A stretch of DNA of 30,683 nt, taken from NCBI GenBank assembly GCA_000708835.1, contig DF237711.1, positions 6,622-37,304 of the forward strand, read 5' to 3'. Positions 1 through 10,623 of the stretch are shown here, one piece after another (the first letter of the stretch is position 1; each line of letters opens with the position of its first letter). Source of the stretch: Klebsormidium nitens (Eukaryota > Streptophyta > Klebsormidiophyceae > Klebsormidiales > Klebsormidiaceae). The notes beneath the pieces were generated by a model that did no database searches, was not told the origin of the DNA, and saw only the letters and a program-made list of their open reading frames with translations. Both the position numbers and the translations under genes were made by a program.

Positions 1-3000
1 CCCCCGCCCCTCCAGCGCAGTCGCGCTGAAGTTCACACCGGCTTCCATGTGCTTCACGACGTTCTCCCCGAAACCGTTCCGGCTCGGAGCTGTGAAAGGC
101 CGGAGTTCGCTTGCCGCCGTCCCCGCGAGCCCCCCCTTCGATCTGCTACCATCCGCGCACGCTAGCCCGGCGATACCATTGCAGACCAAAACGTCTGGGT
201 GAGGCCCGTAAAGGCTGCAGCACTCGAGGATGCTCCGCCCACACAGCCGGAAGAAGGCCAAGCAAACCTTTCGCCATGACTCCTCGCTGAGGAGGGGAGC
301 GGCCCCCGGCGAGAAGAGCCCCCGGACCGCCTTCTGTGCACTGATCAGGGCGCTGAACGCTGATCCTATCCCTTGAACCGAACGGAGCAGGAGCTGGCAA
401 GTCTCTTGCCTGACGATGATGGCTCTGCTCCACGCGTACAGGCCAAGCGCTTCCCCGTTGAAGTGGACGGTGTGCTTCAACGGGCATCCGCAGCAATAGA
501 CCCGAACCTTGACCTGCAAGGATGTGCGCGCTTAGCCAACGTCCGTCCAGGTTCTGTCATCTATATTTTTTAAAATTAAAAACAATATTATAATGTTTAT
601 TATATGTGTCTCTGATGCAAAACCTGGACAAGATTTCGAAGGCAAAAATGAAGCCCAAGAATGCATTCGGATCGCCGTCCAGTTGTTGACAAAGAGCGCG
701 CTCGAGTCGGCGGTCCAGTTTTTGCCAAAGAGTGCGCATTCAAGTCCCCGTCCACGTTCTGTCATCTATATATATGTGTCTCTGATGCAAAACCTGGACA
801 AGATTCAGGTTTGCCGTCTCAGGTAGCCGTCCAGTTTTGCTCAGCGAGTTGACCGGACACGTGGCAACGCCTCGTGCGGACACATTGGCAGGCACCCTCA
901 CCTCAAGCTGAAAGGCTCTCAATCTTAAAGCTGCAGAAAGAACAAGCACCTTAACTTTGATCTGGCAAAAGCTTGCATCACGTACCTCTTGCGACCAGCG
1001 CAGTGAATGCACGCATGCGCTCTGCAGCAACGCTTGCCACGCGGTACCACATGGAGCCAGTCCGGGCTTTGGGCAAGGTGCAGACAAGCACCCCGCGGCG
1101 CTCAGCTCCTCGAAGTCCCTCTGCACGAGCTCGCTCACTCTCACGGGCCGCCGCAGCGACGTCACCAGCGGATCGTGCACCTCGAAGCTGTCAGTCGGCC
1201 GGACCAGCTTAGGGACCTCGAGCTGCACACCTTTCGCGTCCAGAGGCAGCACCGGAGCCCAGAGCGGACTCCCGGCAACATGGGGGCAAGCCGAAGCTGG
1301 GCATACGCAGCTTACGCACACTCTGATTACGCTGCTCATTGCGTCCCTTCCGTCCCCTCCACCCAACGCCTGCGGCGCAGCGTGCGCAGGCACAACCTCT
1401 TCCTTTTCAGCTTGCAGCGCCCCCGTTCCCGTCAATTGCCCACCTTCCCGCTCTGGTTGAGCTGCCCAAAAAGCTTTAGACCTCTTCGGTCCCCGGTTCT
1501 GAGAAACTCGGTCCTCCCGGCTCCTGTCTTCCTCTCTTCCCCCCGGCCTCGCGCGCGTCAGTCCCGACTTGGCAGCACCCGATCTCGCAAGTCCCCCGCT
1601 CGAAATCTGCCCCTCCGAAGAGCTGCTGGTGCTGCTTACAGAAGCACGATGCCCCCTTGCAGCTTGCCTCATGAGGCTGGCCCACGAGAAGCTCCTTCAG
1701 GTACCGTTCGACCGAAGACAGGTCGGACGACCCTTCTGCTGAGCCTCCCTCTTTCGACTCCAGCGCCCGTTCCCTCTCCTCCTTCCGGTCCGTTTCTAGC
1801 AACCAGGCACGTGCTCTTGCCAGCTGGTCATCGGAGAACAAGCAGCCGCTCACTCGCTCGATGCCTCTGCCTGGATTCCGGAGAGCGTCTTTGACAGCGC
1901 GTATGTGGTCGCAGTCTCCCGACGTGCTGCAACCCGACTGCTTGCCCTGGCAGTACCACGCCTCCCCCGCGCCCTCATCCTTGTGCACCATCGTCCGCTT
2001 GGGAGAAGGGGAAGCTGCGTTCCAGTAGACGCCAAAGACCCTTTCAGCCCCTCTGCTGCACGGAACCTCGATAACCCGCCTGCCCTTCTGGAGCGCAACG
2101 TGGCTGGCTTGCTGGCGCGACCCCAAAGCCGCGAGCGCCAACTTGTGGACGCATGGAGCATCCGGACCCAGGCGCCCGCGGTCGCAGGTGCAGCTGGACT
2201 TCCCAAGGGTGTTCCAATGGACCGTTTCGAGCAGGGCTGTGGACTTGCTTGGTCGTCCAAGGGGCTTTGGCCTGGCATCGTTGTGGTTCCAGACGGTCAT
2301 GAGGTAGGCCAGGCCAGGGGGAACCTTCTCTCCCCGTTCAGAACCGCCCCCCAGCTCATAGATTGAGCACGTTCCGTTCTAAACGCCAGCAAGGAACCTC
2401 GTCGCTTGAGAGGTGAGAGAAGAAACTGCCGCGCCATCGGCATGACAGCGCTCCTTGCTGTCTGAAGACTCGGCGCCTGATGTGGAGGGGTCTTCCTGCG
2501 ATGGACAAATTGTGATCATCTTCAAATCAATATTTGGAGTGAGCCACCGCCAATCAAGCGTGAGCTAACAAGTGAGAAAGGCGCAGAAGGTACTGACCGA
2601 AGGGCACAATCCTCACGAGTTTGCAATCATACTGGACTTTCTGGCCACAAAAGCAGTGTAAAAGCTCTTGAATTACTCAATTGCAATCAGTTTCTTGCAT
2701 TTGAGAGGACAATTAACAATTTAGCTTGCTCTTTTGTACAGTTATTAGGTGGTGGAAGCTTGACACCTCTGGCACCTTTTATATATATTAGTAAAAGTAT
2801 ATACACTACACAATTGCACTGCACAACTTTAACGGCGTGGCACCTTGGCACCTTGGACACCTCATTTTCAATCATGGAACTTTCATTCATAAAAAACCTG
2901 AACGAAGCAAAAACAAGAGGTGGGGGTGTCCAGGGTGCCATCCAAAAATGAGACCATTGGCAGGGCGCGGCAGTTTCTGAGGGGCTCAACACCAGATCAG

Positions 3001-3585
3001 AACCTCACTGCACATTGAATAACTCACGTTTGCGCTTGACGTCAACTTGCGCTTGACGTTTGCTCCAGCAGTTCTCCCCCTGTTGAGCGCGCTCTCTGCA
3101 GCGGATTTGGCTACCTTGCCTGTAACTGACTGTCTGCTCAACGCATCCCGCACCACCAATCTCTCTATGCAAGTGCTTGTAAGCTCTTTGACCTGCTTCC
3201 AGGGAGTCCCCTTCGATTCACGCTTGAACCACGTCTCACTGGTTGCTTGCTTCTGTGTCACGATTACTGAGGTCTCACTTACATGAACAATGCCAATCAA
3301 GTGGTCCACGCAAGAAAGACACAAAGGCTGCACGTGTTGCTTGCACTTAACGGCTGACGAGATGGCAAACCCAAAATACTTATGAGACTTGCGGAAAGTG
3401 ATCTTTTGTGTCGCTTCTTGCCCACTCTTGACTAGCAAGGGCTGCTTGCATAACACGCACTTGCTAGCTACAGGCGTTTCGCTGAACAGAAGGGCAGGAT
3501 CAACAATGTATCGACCAGTCTGCAAACTCTTCTGGTCATCAAACCCTAGGTTGAGAGCTGGGCGAACCCTCTGCTGAGATGGCAT
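1..3585 (-). CDS. SWIM zinc-finger / Cys-cluster protein resembling KDZ transposase-associated proteins (partial)
   Basis: This is a minus-strand multi-exon gene cut by the left edge. Exon 1 (3585-3028) starts at the ATG opening MPSQQRVRP and ends at a GTGAGT donor. It carries CVLC and a later C-rich stretch with CLSC, likely metal-binding. Exon 2 (about 2470-1480; acceptor uncertain) holds CTC..CVH, the SWIM form CxC-x(n)-CxH, and a second CDH site. A third exon (right end unclear, about 1300-1660; left end 986 at a GTACGT donor) contains CVSCVCPASACPH. The last visible exon (513-1, phase 0) contains CCGCPLKHTVHFNGEALGLY and PHPDVLVCNG. The junction 986/513 keeps phase. The order Cys cluster, SWIM, C-x-H, hhhDG-like motif resembles proteins associated with KDZ-type transposons; this is family recall, not a search. 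The usual D of the DG motif reads N here, so activity may be lost. The frame change near 1480 is either an intron or a lesion. A domesticated gene or a decaying element are both possible. Confidence 0.5.
541..806. repeat. Direct repeat inside an intron of the left-edge gene
   Basis: Two copies of a block occur at 541-632 and 751-806. Each begins near GTTCTGTCATCTATAT and ends ATGTGTCTCTGATGCAAAAC followed by CTGGACAAGATT. The first copy has an AT-rich insertion of about 35 bp. Between and after them, GTCCAGTT-type blocks recur at about 674, 713 and 828, two of them followed by GACAAAGAG or CCAAAGAG. The whole lies in the 514-985 intron, so it is another local tandem duplication in non-coding DNA. 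Confidence 0.7.
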
Positions 3586-3941
3586 GGTCCCTGGTGCATT
3601 GCATTGGCTCGGGTTGTAGTCGCCGCCTACCACTTGGATCTGAAGTTAAGACTCGGAAGAGGCTCGAAGTACGAATATCCAATTCAAGTTTTGTGGGAAT
3701 TTATACCTCACTTTTTGGGAACCAGTCTGGCCTTCATCATAGTATGACACTCGACTGCTCGACTGCTCGACTGCTGCCTGCTATTCAGCTATACCACGTA
3801 GTTTTTTAAATTGTTCTCGTGTTTAAAGCGTGCAACGTGGGTCGTTTCCGAGCGGTTTTATGAGCGGTTATATCACGTGGGTACCCGGCCGGTGTAAAAC
3901 TTTCCCCGGTTTTCGGGATCGCTGCCCGTCTCGACCTCAGG

Positions 3942-3971
3942 GGTGCCGTACCTGAATTCCTCTACGGCACC
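3942..3971. repeat. Perfect 9-bp inverted repeat
   Basis: GGTGCCGTA at 3942-3950 and its exact complement TACGGCACC at 3963-3971 flank a 12-base spacer containing an EcoRI-like palindrome GAATTC. It lies about 360 bases upstream of the 3585 start. It could be a protein-binding site or a hairpin; no function is known from the sequence. Confidence 0.6.
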
Positions 3972-4207
3972 AGCTTCCTAAATAACGTCAAAGTGCCGGA
4001 AATTTAGCCTTTAGCGCGCAAAGACCGTCCGATCTGGCAGGTGATATTTGCGACGAATCTCGGCCGTCTATTTTATGCCAACGATCAGTTGGTGCCCCCG
4101 GGCAAATGCGGCCCTACGTTGACAGATTGTTAGACGGGCAGCTTGTCACGGCACCCGCAGGCCGTGCTCAGCGAAGCAAACGTCACTGGTTCAACCACCA
4201 CCGGGGG

Positions 4208-4215
4208 TATAAATA
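4208..4215 (+). promoter_or_regulatory. Candidate TATA box
   Basis: TATAAATA sits in a GC-rich setting (GGGGGTATAAATAGTGC), a textbook core-promoter match on the plus strand. A start site would be expected near 4240. The nearest plus-strand gene begins coding at 5091, so it would need a long or spliced leader. Alternatively the TATA drives an unrecognised non-coding transcript. Confidence 0.45.
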
Positions 4216-4399
4216 GTGCTGGTTACCAGCTTTGCCATAATCACCTTTCGCAACTTGAAAATTGCGACGGGCGCATTGGGGCGCGCAACACTTACAACAA
4301 GGCCAGCAGAAAAACAGGCCGTTTCTTTCCGTTTGAGCGGCGGTTTCGACCTGGCCTCGCTCTGTTGACTAAAGTCGAGCGATAGAAAGAAAGACCGCC

Positions 4400-4428
4400 G
4401 AAAACAGCGAAGTAATGCTTCTGTTTTC
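4400..4428. repeat. Inverted repeat with 8-bp stem
   Basis: GAAAACAG at 4400-4407 pairs with CTGTTTTC at 4421-4428. A further AAG/CTT pairing is possible inside after a two-base bulge. It lies about 190 bases downstream of the TATA box, so it could form a hairpin in a leader RNA. Confidence 0.45.
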
Positions 4429-5090
4429 AGATTTATAAGCTCAAATTTCCATAAGTTGGAAGCATGCGCCTTCGGGCCGAAATTTGAATTCCGGTGGCCG
4501 TTGGCGAGAATGACAGCCGGTTTGCCCCAAGTTATACCCCCGGTGGTGGTTTAAGGGTCCAGCAAGATGATGACAAAATGGGAATGGTCCGCGGGACGAC
4601 AGCATTTGGCCACTCCCGATCCCGTATGGCCCATAGCCTATGCGGAGTTGGAGTGGCCGGGGCGGAGTTGGGTGGGAATGCAAGGTCGCGCCAACTGCCA
4701 AGCGGCGGCCCCGGCGGCCGCGCGTCCGGCTGACGAGGTTCAGCTAGAGGGTTTGGACTTTAGAGCCCTTTTGCCTCACTGTGGAGAGGTGCGGTACCCC
4801 CCTTCATTGAAATTCATCGTCGCAACATTAAGATACCGTACTTTATGGTACGTACCTCCAGGGGTATATCCAAAGTCGGTAGTGCTCGGTATCTGTGGAA
4901 AACCACGTGGGCTTAGACTCTTCCCGTGGAAGGGGGATCGCTACTCGCCAGTCACAGCAGAATGGCCGGCCACGCAGCCAGAGCCAAGTTGCACCTTGTT
5001 TCAACAGACCTTTTCCCCATTCTGATCTATTGTAATCTCGATTAGCCTTGTGCTTTGTGCTTCGTGCTTTTGACGGTGGTGACTTTGAAT

Positions 5091-8000
5091 ATGAGCTGGC
5101 TGCGGCGGGGGCGGGCCCAGGAGGGCGCCTACTTCCGCCAGGAGACAGAGTTTGCTGCCGCCAGACTGCGACGAGAACTGAAAGAAAAGGGATTGTTGGT
5201 CGAGAGCACGCCGAGGCGGAAGGTGGCATGGGAGGACGGGGCCTCTGAAATTCTGCCGGAAATCTTGCAGGTGTGTCCACTAAGGTGGTGGTTTATTGGA
5301 TATAGCAATGCCGTGTTCCTGATCGTCGCTCAATACATGCAGTGGTGGTGTTGAGACACCTTGCTAAAGTGGTCAAGTAACCTAGCCTATCACTGGAATT
5401 TTGGTTGCATGAGAAAGTTATCTATAGCTATTGGCTGGTACATCTGCACAGATTTGGCATGAGAAATACAGCTGAGTTGTCTGAGTGCCTTCAAATCAAG
5501 TGAACAGCAAGGGCCGGGGGTCCTCATGTTGGGATTGGTGGTGGTGTGGGCAACCATAATGGATACAGTCACAATTGACCAAATTTGGTTAGAGTGCTCG
5601 TCTTCCACTTCCGGTCAACTGCCCTCTAACCAGGTTGGTCAAGGAAGAGTATGTTCTGTAACTTGACTTAGATGGCTGGACAGTTCTTTGAGCACTAAGT
5701 GCAACAGAAGGACCTCCATCTGAGAAGCGGACACCTTGAAGGCTGCGGGACACTTTACATAGTTAGCTCTGCGGCACTGATCATACTCAGGGCAGATAGA
5801 GGCATCTCAGAAAATGCCCCAGTTATATTTGTCGTCTCGATTGGAGATTAAGAGTCAACTTTTTCTCAAAAGTAGAAAGCAGCTGGTGAGGGTTGATGTC
5901 TTGCAGTGTTTTCGTACAGCGCTTGCAAACGCTTCATATGCAAAAACCCCTGCAGGGGTTTTGTCCACTCATCATGGAAACTTAGCGTCTCTCAAAAAAA
6001 AATTAAGAAAGGGTTGTTTCTGCTTGATGACAGGATTCAAGCAATCAGATGTGGCAATCATGCGGATTTGAAAGCAGAGCCTCCTCTGGACTGAATCAGT
6101 GTCAACGTTAACTTTGGAAGATGTGCAAATCTGGATACACTTTGCAATTCCAGAGAGGCGCTTTGATTTGCAGAACGAACTGCCCCTGAGTGGGGGTGCA
6201 AGCGGGGAAGCTCCTGAGGTTCGGAGGACCAAGGTCATCTCCCCTTCTTCCGCATCTAATCCCGTTTTTAATACGTCCAATTCGGCCCTTGACCACTTCA
6301 GCCGGAGCCTGCCCCAAACCACGCTCGGGCGAGGAAGGTGCGTGGACCTCTAAGGCGGTGTTGGTGCTGTTGTAAGGGGGTAAAAGGCCACCTGAATCTG
6401 AGGTCTGATCCGTTTTCTGTGGACCCAGGGTCATCTTGGATTAGGATTCTGATCGGCCTGGGATCTTGTGTGGTTTCTTAGCGGAAGCTGGGCTTTCTCG
6501 CTTACATTTTCGTCGAGTTTGTGAGCCTGGCCCTAAATTCAAGGCCTATTTCGGAGAACGTTCTCTTGTAATTCCAAAGAATTGCAGCTTGTTTCCCGTC
6601 GGTTCCTTACTTCAGAGCGGCTTCTCGTTTTTAAGCCGAACATGCCTTTTCAAGAAGGATTGAGAAGTTGACCACGGCGAAATCCGTAGGTTTCTGTGAA
6701 CAAGAGAGACAGGACGCCGTTCCTACTTTCTGACCCCTCTCCCCCTTCTCAGGATACTCAAGATCGATCGACTTTGATTATTTCTCTTATCAATCTGATC
6801 ACAGTCGCCTTGCGATTTCAGCTTCAATACACGTCACCCTGCCAGTCCGCAGGATTTTAAATACCTCCTCATGGTACGCTTTGTCTGCAGATGGAATTTG
6901 GAAGCCCTAAAACCTCAGGACCAGGGAAAGGCAATCAGCGCGTATGAACGGCGGGCGATGCGGTCCACGCCAGCGCAGCGAAAACAAGCCGAGCTTCTGG
7001 CCAAGGGCTATTTTCAGAGTAAGACACAGCATGACCTTTGCGCTCCTTTCTATGATCGGATTTTTGAAGCAAAATAGTTTTTTTGAAGCTTCTCCGTTCT
7101 GAAGCCATTCGGCGAGTCAGCATCACAGTTTATTCGGGGCTTCTTTCTTAAAGTTCTTACGACGTCTTTCTGCAGTGCATCTACTGTGTGTCTTTACACC
7201 GTTAAGTCAGAAGTGAGCAAAGCTTTGCAAGCGTCTCCGTATCCCAGCGCTTTTTGCCAGAAAGGTATAGAGGACCACCTCGCTTGCAGGGGCCTTAGTC
7301 CAGCATACGAGCAGTCCAAGGACTGACGCACTGTGTCTTCGAACATTTTATGCAAGAATACTAATTTAAGAATGCTTCTCAGTGAATGTCGCAGGCAGGG
7401 CATCGACAATGCCTTCGTTCATTTGTCACGATACGGCAACTTCTCCTGGCATTCTCGAATTTCCGCCTTTGTAAAGGTTCTTTCGCTGTCGGCTCTTGTC
7501 AAGCATTTCCCCGCTCGTTACATGTGCAGTAGTCAAGGGTTTCGTGTTGGGTTCTGCCATAGTCTTTGGCGGAGGAGTTCTTGCGGCGGCCCTCGTGGTG
7601 AAAGCGATGGGGGCGAAGCAGGTGAGACTCAGCGCTGATCTTTTTTCTCTTCCACCCAAGTACTCTCGTAATCGGTTCTAGTTCTTCGTCCTCCGTATTC
7701 AAGAGCCGTCCGAGTCTCGTACCTTTCTCTTATATGCTTCCTATGTCCGACCGACATGTCCAGCCCAAATACATGTTAGAAAGCCGTTCGCAACAGTGCA
7801 AAAAATCTTCAAACCCGTCCGAGATGTTCCGAAGTTGGAAGGAAGGACACTCGTTCGAAGCTCGAGCGCCATAACGATTGAGTCAAAGTGCTTGCTGGTG
7901 TCCGAAGCTTGTCTTGCTGAACGTCGTTCTACCTTTTTCTCACCAGAAATGGTCTCTTGTAGTGCATGCGGAATGGAGTACTTCTGGTGCTGCTACGGCA

Positions 8001-8894
8001 AGCGGAGTACTGCCTCGGCCTCCGGATCCCAGAATGTTCTTTTTCAACAGTCCGGATGCCCCCCGAAGAATCGAACGAAAGTCGATCCCTAGAAGCATTT
8101 TGGAGGCTGTAGTTTCGAATGACAGTCCCTTATCGGGATGTCCACAGTTCTTCACTCCGGTCATCTAAGCAATGCAAAGGGTGATGGCTTCGTCTCGCCG
8201 CAACGGTTGTGCGACAAGGAGAAGCAGACCTGACTCACAACGTGCACTGTGACTGTTTGTTTCCAAGTCACTGATCTCGGCCGTGATTGAGGCTGCAGCT
8301 GAGTGACATTCCCGAGCGGGGGCGTGACTACATGCAGCCACGAATTGACGCCTTCAAGGAGCGCTTCACTCCCTTCAAGGCGTGGGTGCGTCAATTTAAG
8401 CTTCTGCTTTTGTCTCGGTTTTGATCTCCGTTCTGAGAGTTTGCATCTGGTCGTTTCCAGGTTTCGTTTTGCTTTCTGCTCTTTCAGGCCTTTAGAACCT
8501 TGCTTCCGCTGCCTAGGACATAGTTTTGCTAGGTTAAGATTGTCCGAGGAAAGAGGATTGTGCAGACGACCATAATTTGTGGACCTTTCAGTGAAAGCGG
8601 CCAAATTTGCATCCGGCAAAATCGAGTTAGAGGGTATGCTTAGTGCTTTCCATTTGTCTACGTCGAAGCGGATTGAAAGTATGAGAAGAGTTGTAAAACA
8701 TGTAGTCTGCATGTTCTGACGGCTGGTCTTGGGCTCCGTTGCAGATCCGAGAGAAGAGCAGCGGCTGGAAACTAGAGGAGCGACGCAAGCAAGCGTTGGG
8801 TTCACCTTTTGCAAAAGGGCTTGGGGTGCCACAGTCGGACACGGGCACTCCCCGCCTGGGGAGCTCGCCCGAGTCAGCGGAAGGCAGGGGATGA
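5091..8894 (+). CDS. Unrecognised single-pass membrane protein, about 195 residues, four exons
   Basis: Four exons join with consistent phase: 5091-5270 (phase 0 donor CAG/GTGTGT), 6853-7018 (donor A/GTAAGA, phase 1), 7530-7621 (donor CAG/GTGAGA, phase 0) and 8745-8894 with TGA stop. The product starts MSWLRRGRAQEG. Residues 1-60 are charged, with a likely amphipathic helix around EFAAARLRRELKEKG. Residues 61-115 are basic and polar. Residues 117-141 form one glycine/alanine-rich hydrophobic helix (VKGFVLGSAIVFGGGVLAAA). The tail (147-195) is polar and begins REKSSGWKLEERRKQALG. There is no signal peptide, so a single-pass organelle or endomembrane protein is likely. I do not recognise the family. 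The start is the first in-frame ATG. The exon 2 acceptor was chosen because it keeps phase; its pyrimidine tract is weak. Introns of 1582, 511 and 1123 nt show no other clear exons. Confidence 0.55.
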
Positions 8895-9737
8895 GATAGG
8901 GCAAGAGTCGGTGTTTTTGTACATAGTATAAAGGAGAGATTATCTAGGTTTCAAGCTTGAAACCGGGCTTGATTCGAATCATGTCATTCTGTCTCTTACA
9001 GTAGCTTCGAAGGGTTGCACTCCGATGGCTTAGCACCAAAGCATAGAACTGCGGGGCTCAATTCAATTGTACAGAGTTGCTTCGAACTGTAGCGATTTAT
9101 GCTGGCATCTATTCTGCCGGGCCACAGCTGTTCAAGGCTGCCGCCGTTCTCGAATGCGTCAGTGCTCTGCAAACTTATGTGTAGAAAGACCTATCCAGCA
9201 CTTCTTTGAATCGCTCACTTTTGCAACTCTTGCAGCCGCCCCGAGCACACAAATATAGGCTTTACACTAAACAAGGGCAGCGCGCCGGTATAATTCCTTA
9301 CACCGATGGACCTCATGATGGTATTATTGTACGTACTTTCCGTCCTGAGCTTCCTTTGAATTGTGGCACCGCGTACGATGCGACTGTTCTCCGACATATG
9401 GGGATGTAATTGCATGGCCCCTCACCAAATGCTGCATGCTGCAGATCTTTAGCTAGAAGCATGTTGGATGCGCACGGCTATACTTTTAAGGACGTCTTGC
9501 TGCTTCACGGAATTGGACTTCATGGTGTCGAGGCGGCAGCCTGACGCAGTCCGACTCGTATGTAGGTAGGTAGGTATGGCAAGAGCCGGAGTCTCAACTT
9601 CTCTTATTGGAGGACCACCGTCTCTCAAGACTGACGCCAGGTACGTGCCGGACGCGCACAATGCACGTGGCACAATGACGACGGCGGTGTCCAATCAGCT
9701 AAAGGGTCCTCCGGCCCCCGGTCAACATACGGTACCC

Positions 9738-9774
9738 ACCGTCATCACAAAACGGGACCATCGAACATGACGGT
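9738..9774. repeat. Perfect 8-bp inverted repeat
   Basis: ACCGTCAT at 9738-9745 and ATGACGGT at 9767-9774 are exact complements around a 21-base spacer. It sits between the two TGTAGGTAGGTA blocks. It may be a binding site pair or a remnant of a small element. Confidence 0.5.
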
Positions 9775-10012
9775 TTTGCTGTAGTGTAGGTAGGTACGCA
9801 CTGGTCCTGCTTCGACTCTGGGCAGCGGTGAGCGGTCTGCACCGCGACGGCTGCGAGAGGGCCGGGGGAAATCTAATGCTGACGTGGTGATCCGGGTAGA
9901 CTCAGATTTCAAAAGATAGAAGAGTGCTCACGTGCGGAGTGACAGATGTCATTTTGCAAGCCGCGGAGAGATGAAAACGCTCTCCTTGGCTCAGGAGTGT
10001 CCTGCTCTGCAG

Positions 10013-10068
10013 GCCAATCAGAATGCAGGAAACAGAGAATGAAGATCAATTACCGAGCTCTGATTGGC
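10013..10068. promoter_or_regulatory. Inverted pair of CCAAT boxes
   Basis: GCCAATCAGA at 10013-10022 and its exact complement TCTGATTGGC at 10059-10068 face each other, about 560 bases upstream of the Dof start. CCAAT is the core bound by NF-Y. A perfect ten-base inverted pair this close is a good candidate for a promoter element or an alternative start region. Confidence 0.55.
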
Positions 10069-10560
10069 TCAATCTGCGTGGCGCAGGTCAACCGAATCTT
10101 TCCGGAACGGTTTCTCCCAGGCGGATGTGCCCGCGCGACTCTTCACTTCTCGCTTTTGGCAGCCCTTCCCGCGCCACAAGTTTTGGACTTTGCTTTCTGA
10201 GGTGCCGTATCACCGTATCCACTGGAGTCAACCTGCGTGCAGAAAAAGATCTCCTCCCCAAAAGCGCAGGGAAAAGGGAAGTGGACCGTCGAAAATGAGA
10301 GAGTGATTTTGCGGGATGGGAGTCTTCGACGCTGAAAGTGCCGCCTTTCTGGTTGAGGGTGGAAAGCTTGTGGTCCAGCAACGCACGAGAGCTTTCCAGC
10401 CTGTTTCCTGCTTTGGCAGTCTGCAGGGCAGTTGCAAAGTACGTACTCCGAAGAGGGAAAGTTTTGAAGCGCCAGGGCGGACAGGTAGCGACGAAAAGCG
10501 ACGAAAAGGGAGGTGCTAAGGACTGCTTTAGCAGCCATCACGCAAGCCCGAAGCGTGCAC

Positions 10561-10623
10561 ATGAGGCGTAGGGTGTGCAGAAGGAGCCACGCCAAGATTG
10601 GCCGCCAAAGTGGAGCCGTTTGA
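10561..10623 (+). promoter_or_regulatory. Candidate upstream ORF touching the Dof start codon
   Basis: An ATG at 10561 opens a 20-codon frame (MRRRVCRRSHAKIGRQSGAV) whose TGA overlaps the proposed Dof ATG as TGATG. If transcription starts upstream of 10561, this arrangement could allow termination-reinitiation or reduce Dof translation. The transcript start is unknown, so the uORF is inferred. Confidence 0.35.

Larger units (their letters stand above)
3586..5090. other. Intergenic region between divergent genes
   Basis: No convincing coding exon was found here between the minus-strand gene starting at 3585 and the plus-strand gene starting at 5091. It contains a triple CGACTGCT repeat near 3750-3775, two inverted repeats (3942-3971 and 4400-4428), a good TATA box at 4208, and a few short open frames without family resemblance. 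Part of it could be 5' untranslated exon of the downstream gene. Confidence 0.6.
8895..10622. promoter_or_regulatory. Upstream region of the Dof gene
   Basis: No gene was found in this stretch. It contains two CACGTG G-box cores (9664-9669 and 9929-9934), TGTAGGTAGGTA blocks at 9561-9576 and 9785-9796 bracketing about 208 bp, an inverted repeat at 9738-9774, and paired CCAAT boxes at 10013-10068. G-boxes bind bZIP and bHLH factors including light-signalling PIFs in plants. That they control the downstream Dof gene is inference. Confidence 0.5.

Noticed and set aside
1007-1894. Plus-strand open frame of 295 codons
   Set aside because: It is antisense to the better-supported minus-strand gene with SWIM and Cys clusters; its own translation is Arg/Pro/Ser-rich without motifs.
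4441-5025. Overlapping open frames on both strands upstream of the membrane-protein gene
   Set aside because: None shows a family motif, and no splice-compatible link to the downstream gene could be shown.
8161-8904. Minus-strand open frame of 247 codons
   Set aside because: It overlaps the intron and last exon of the plus-strand membrane-protein gene, shows low-complexity composition, and lacks recognisable motifs.
8965-8985. GATTCGAATC resembling a tRNA T-loop
   Set aside because: No acceptor stem, anticodon arm or D-arm could be placed around it.
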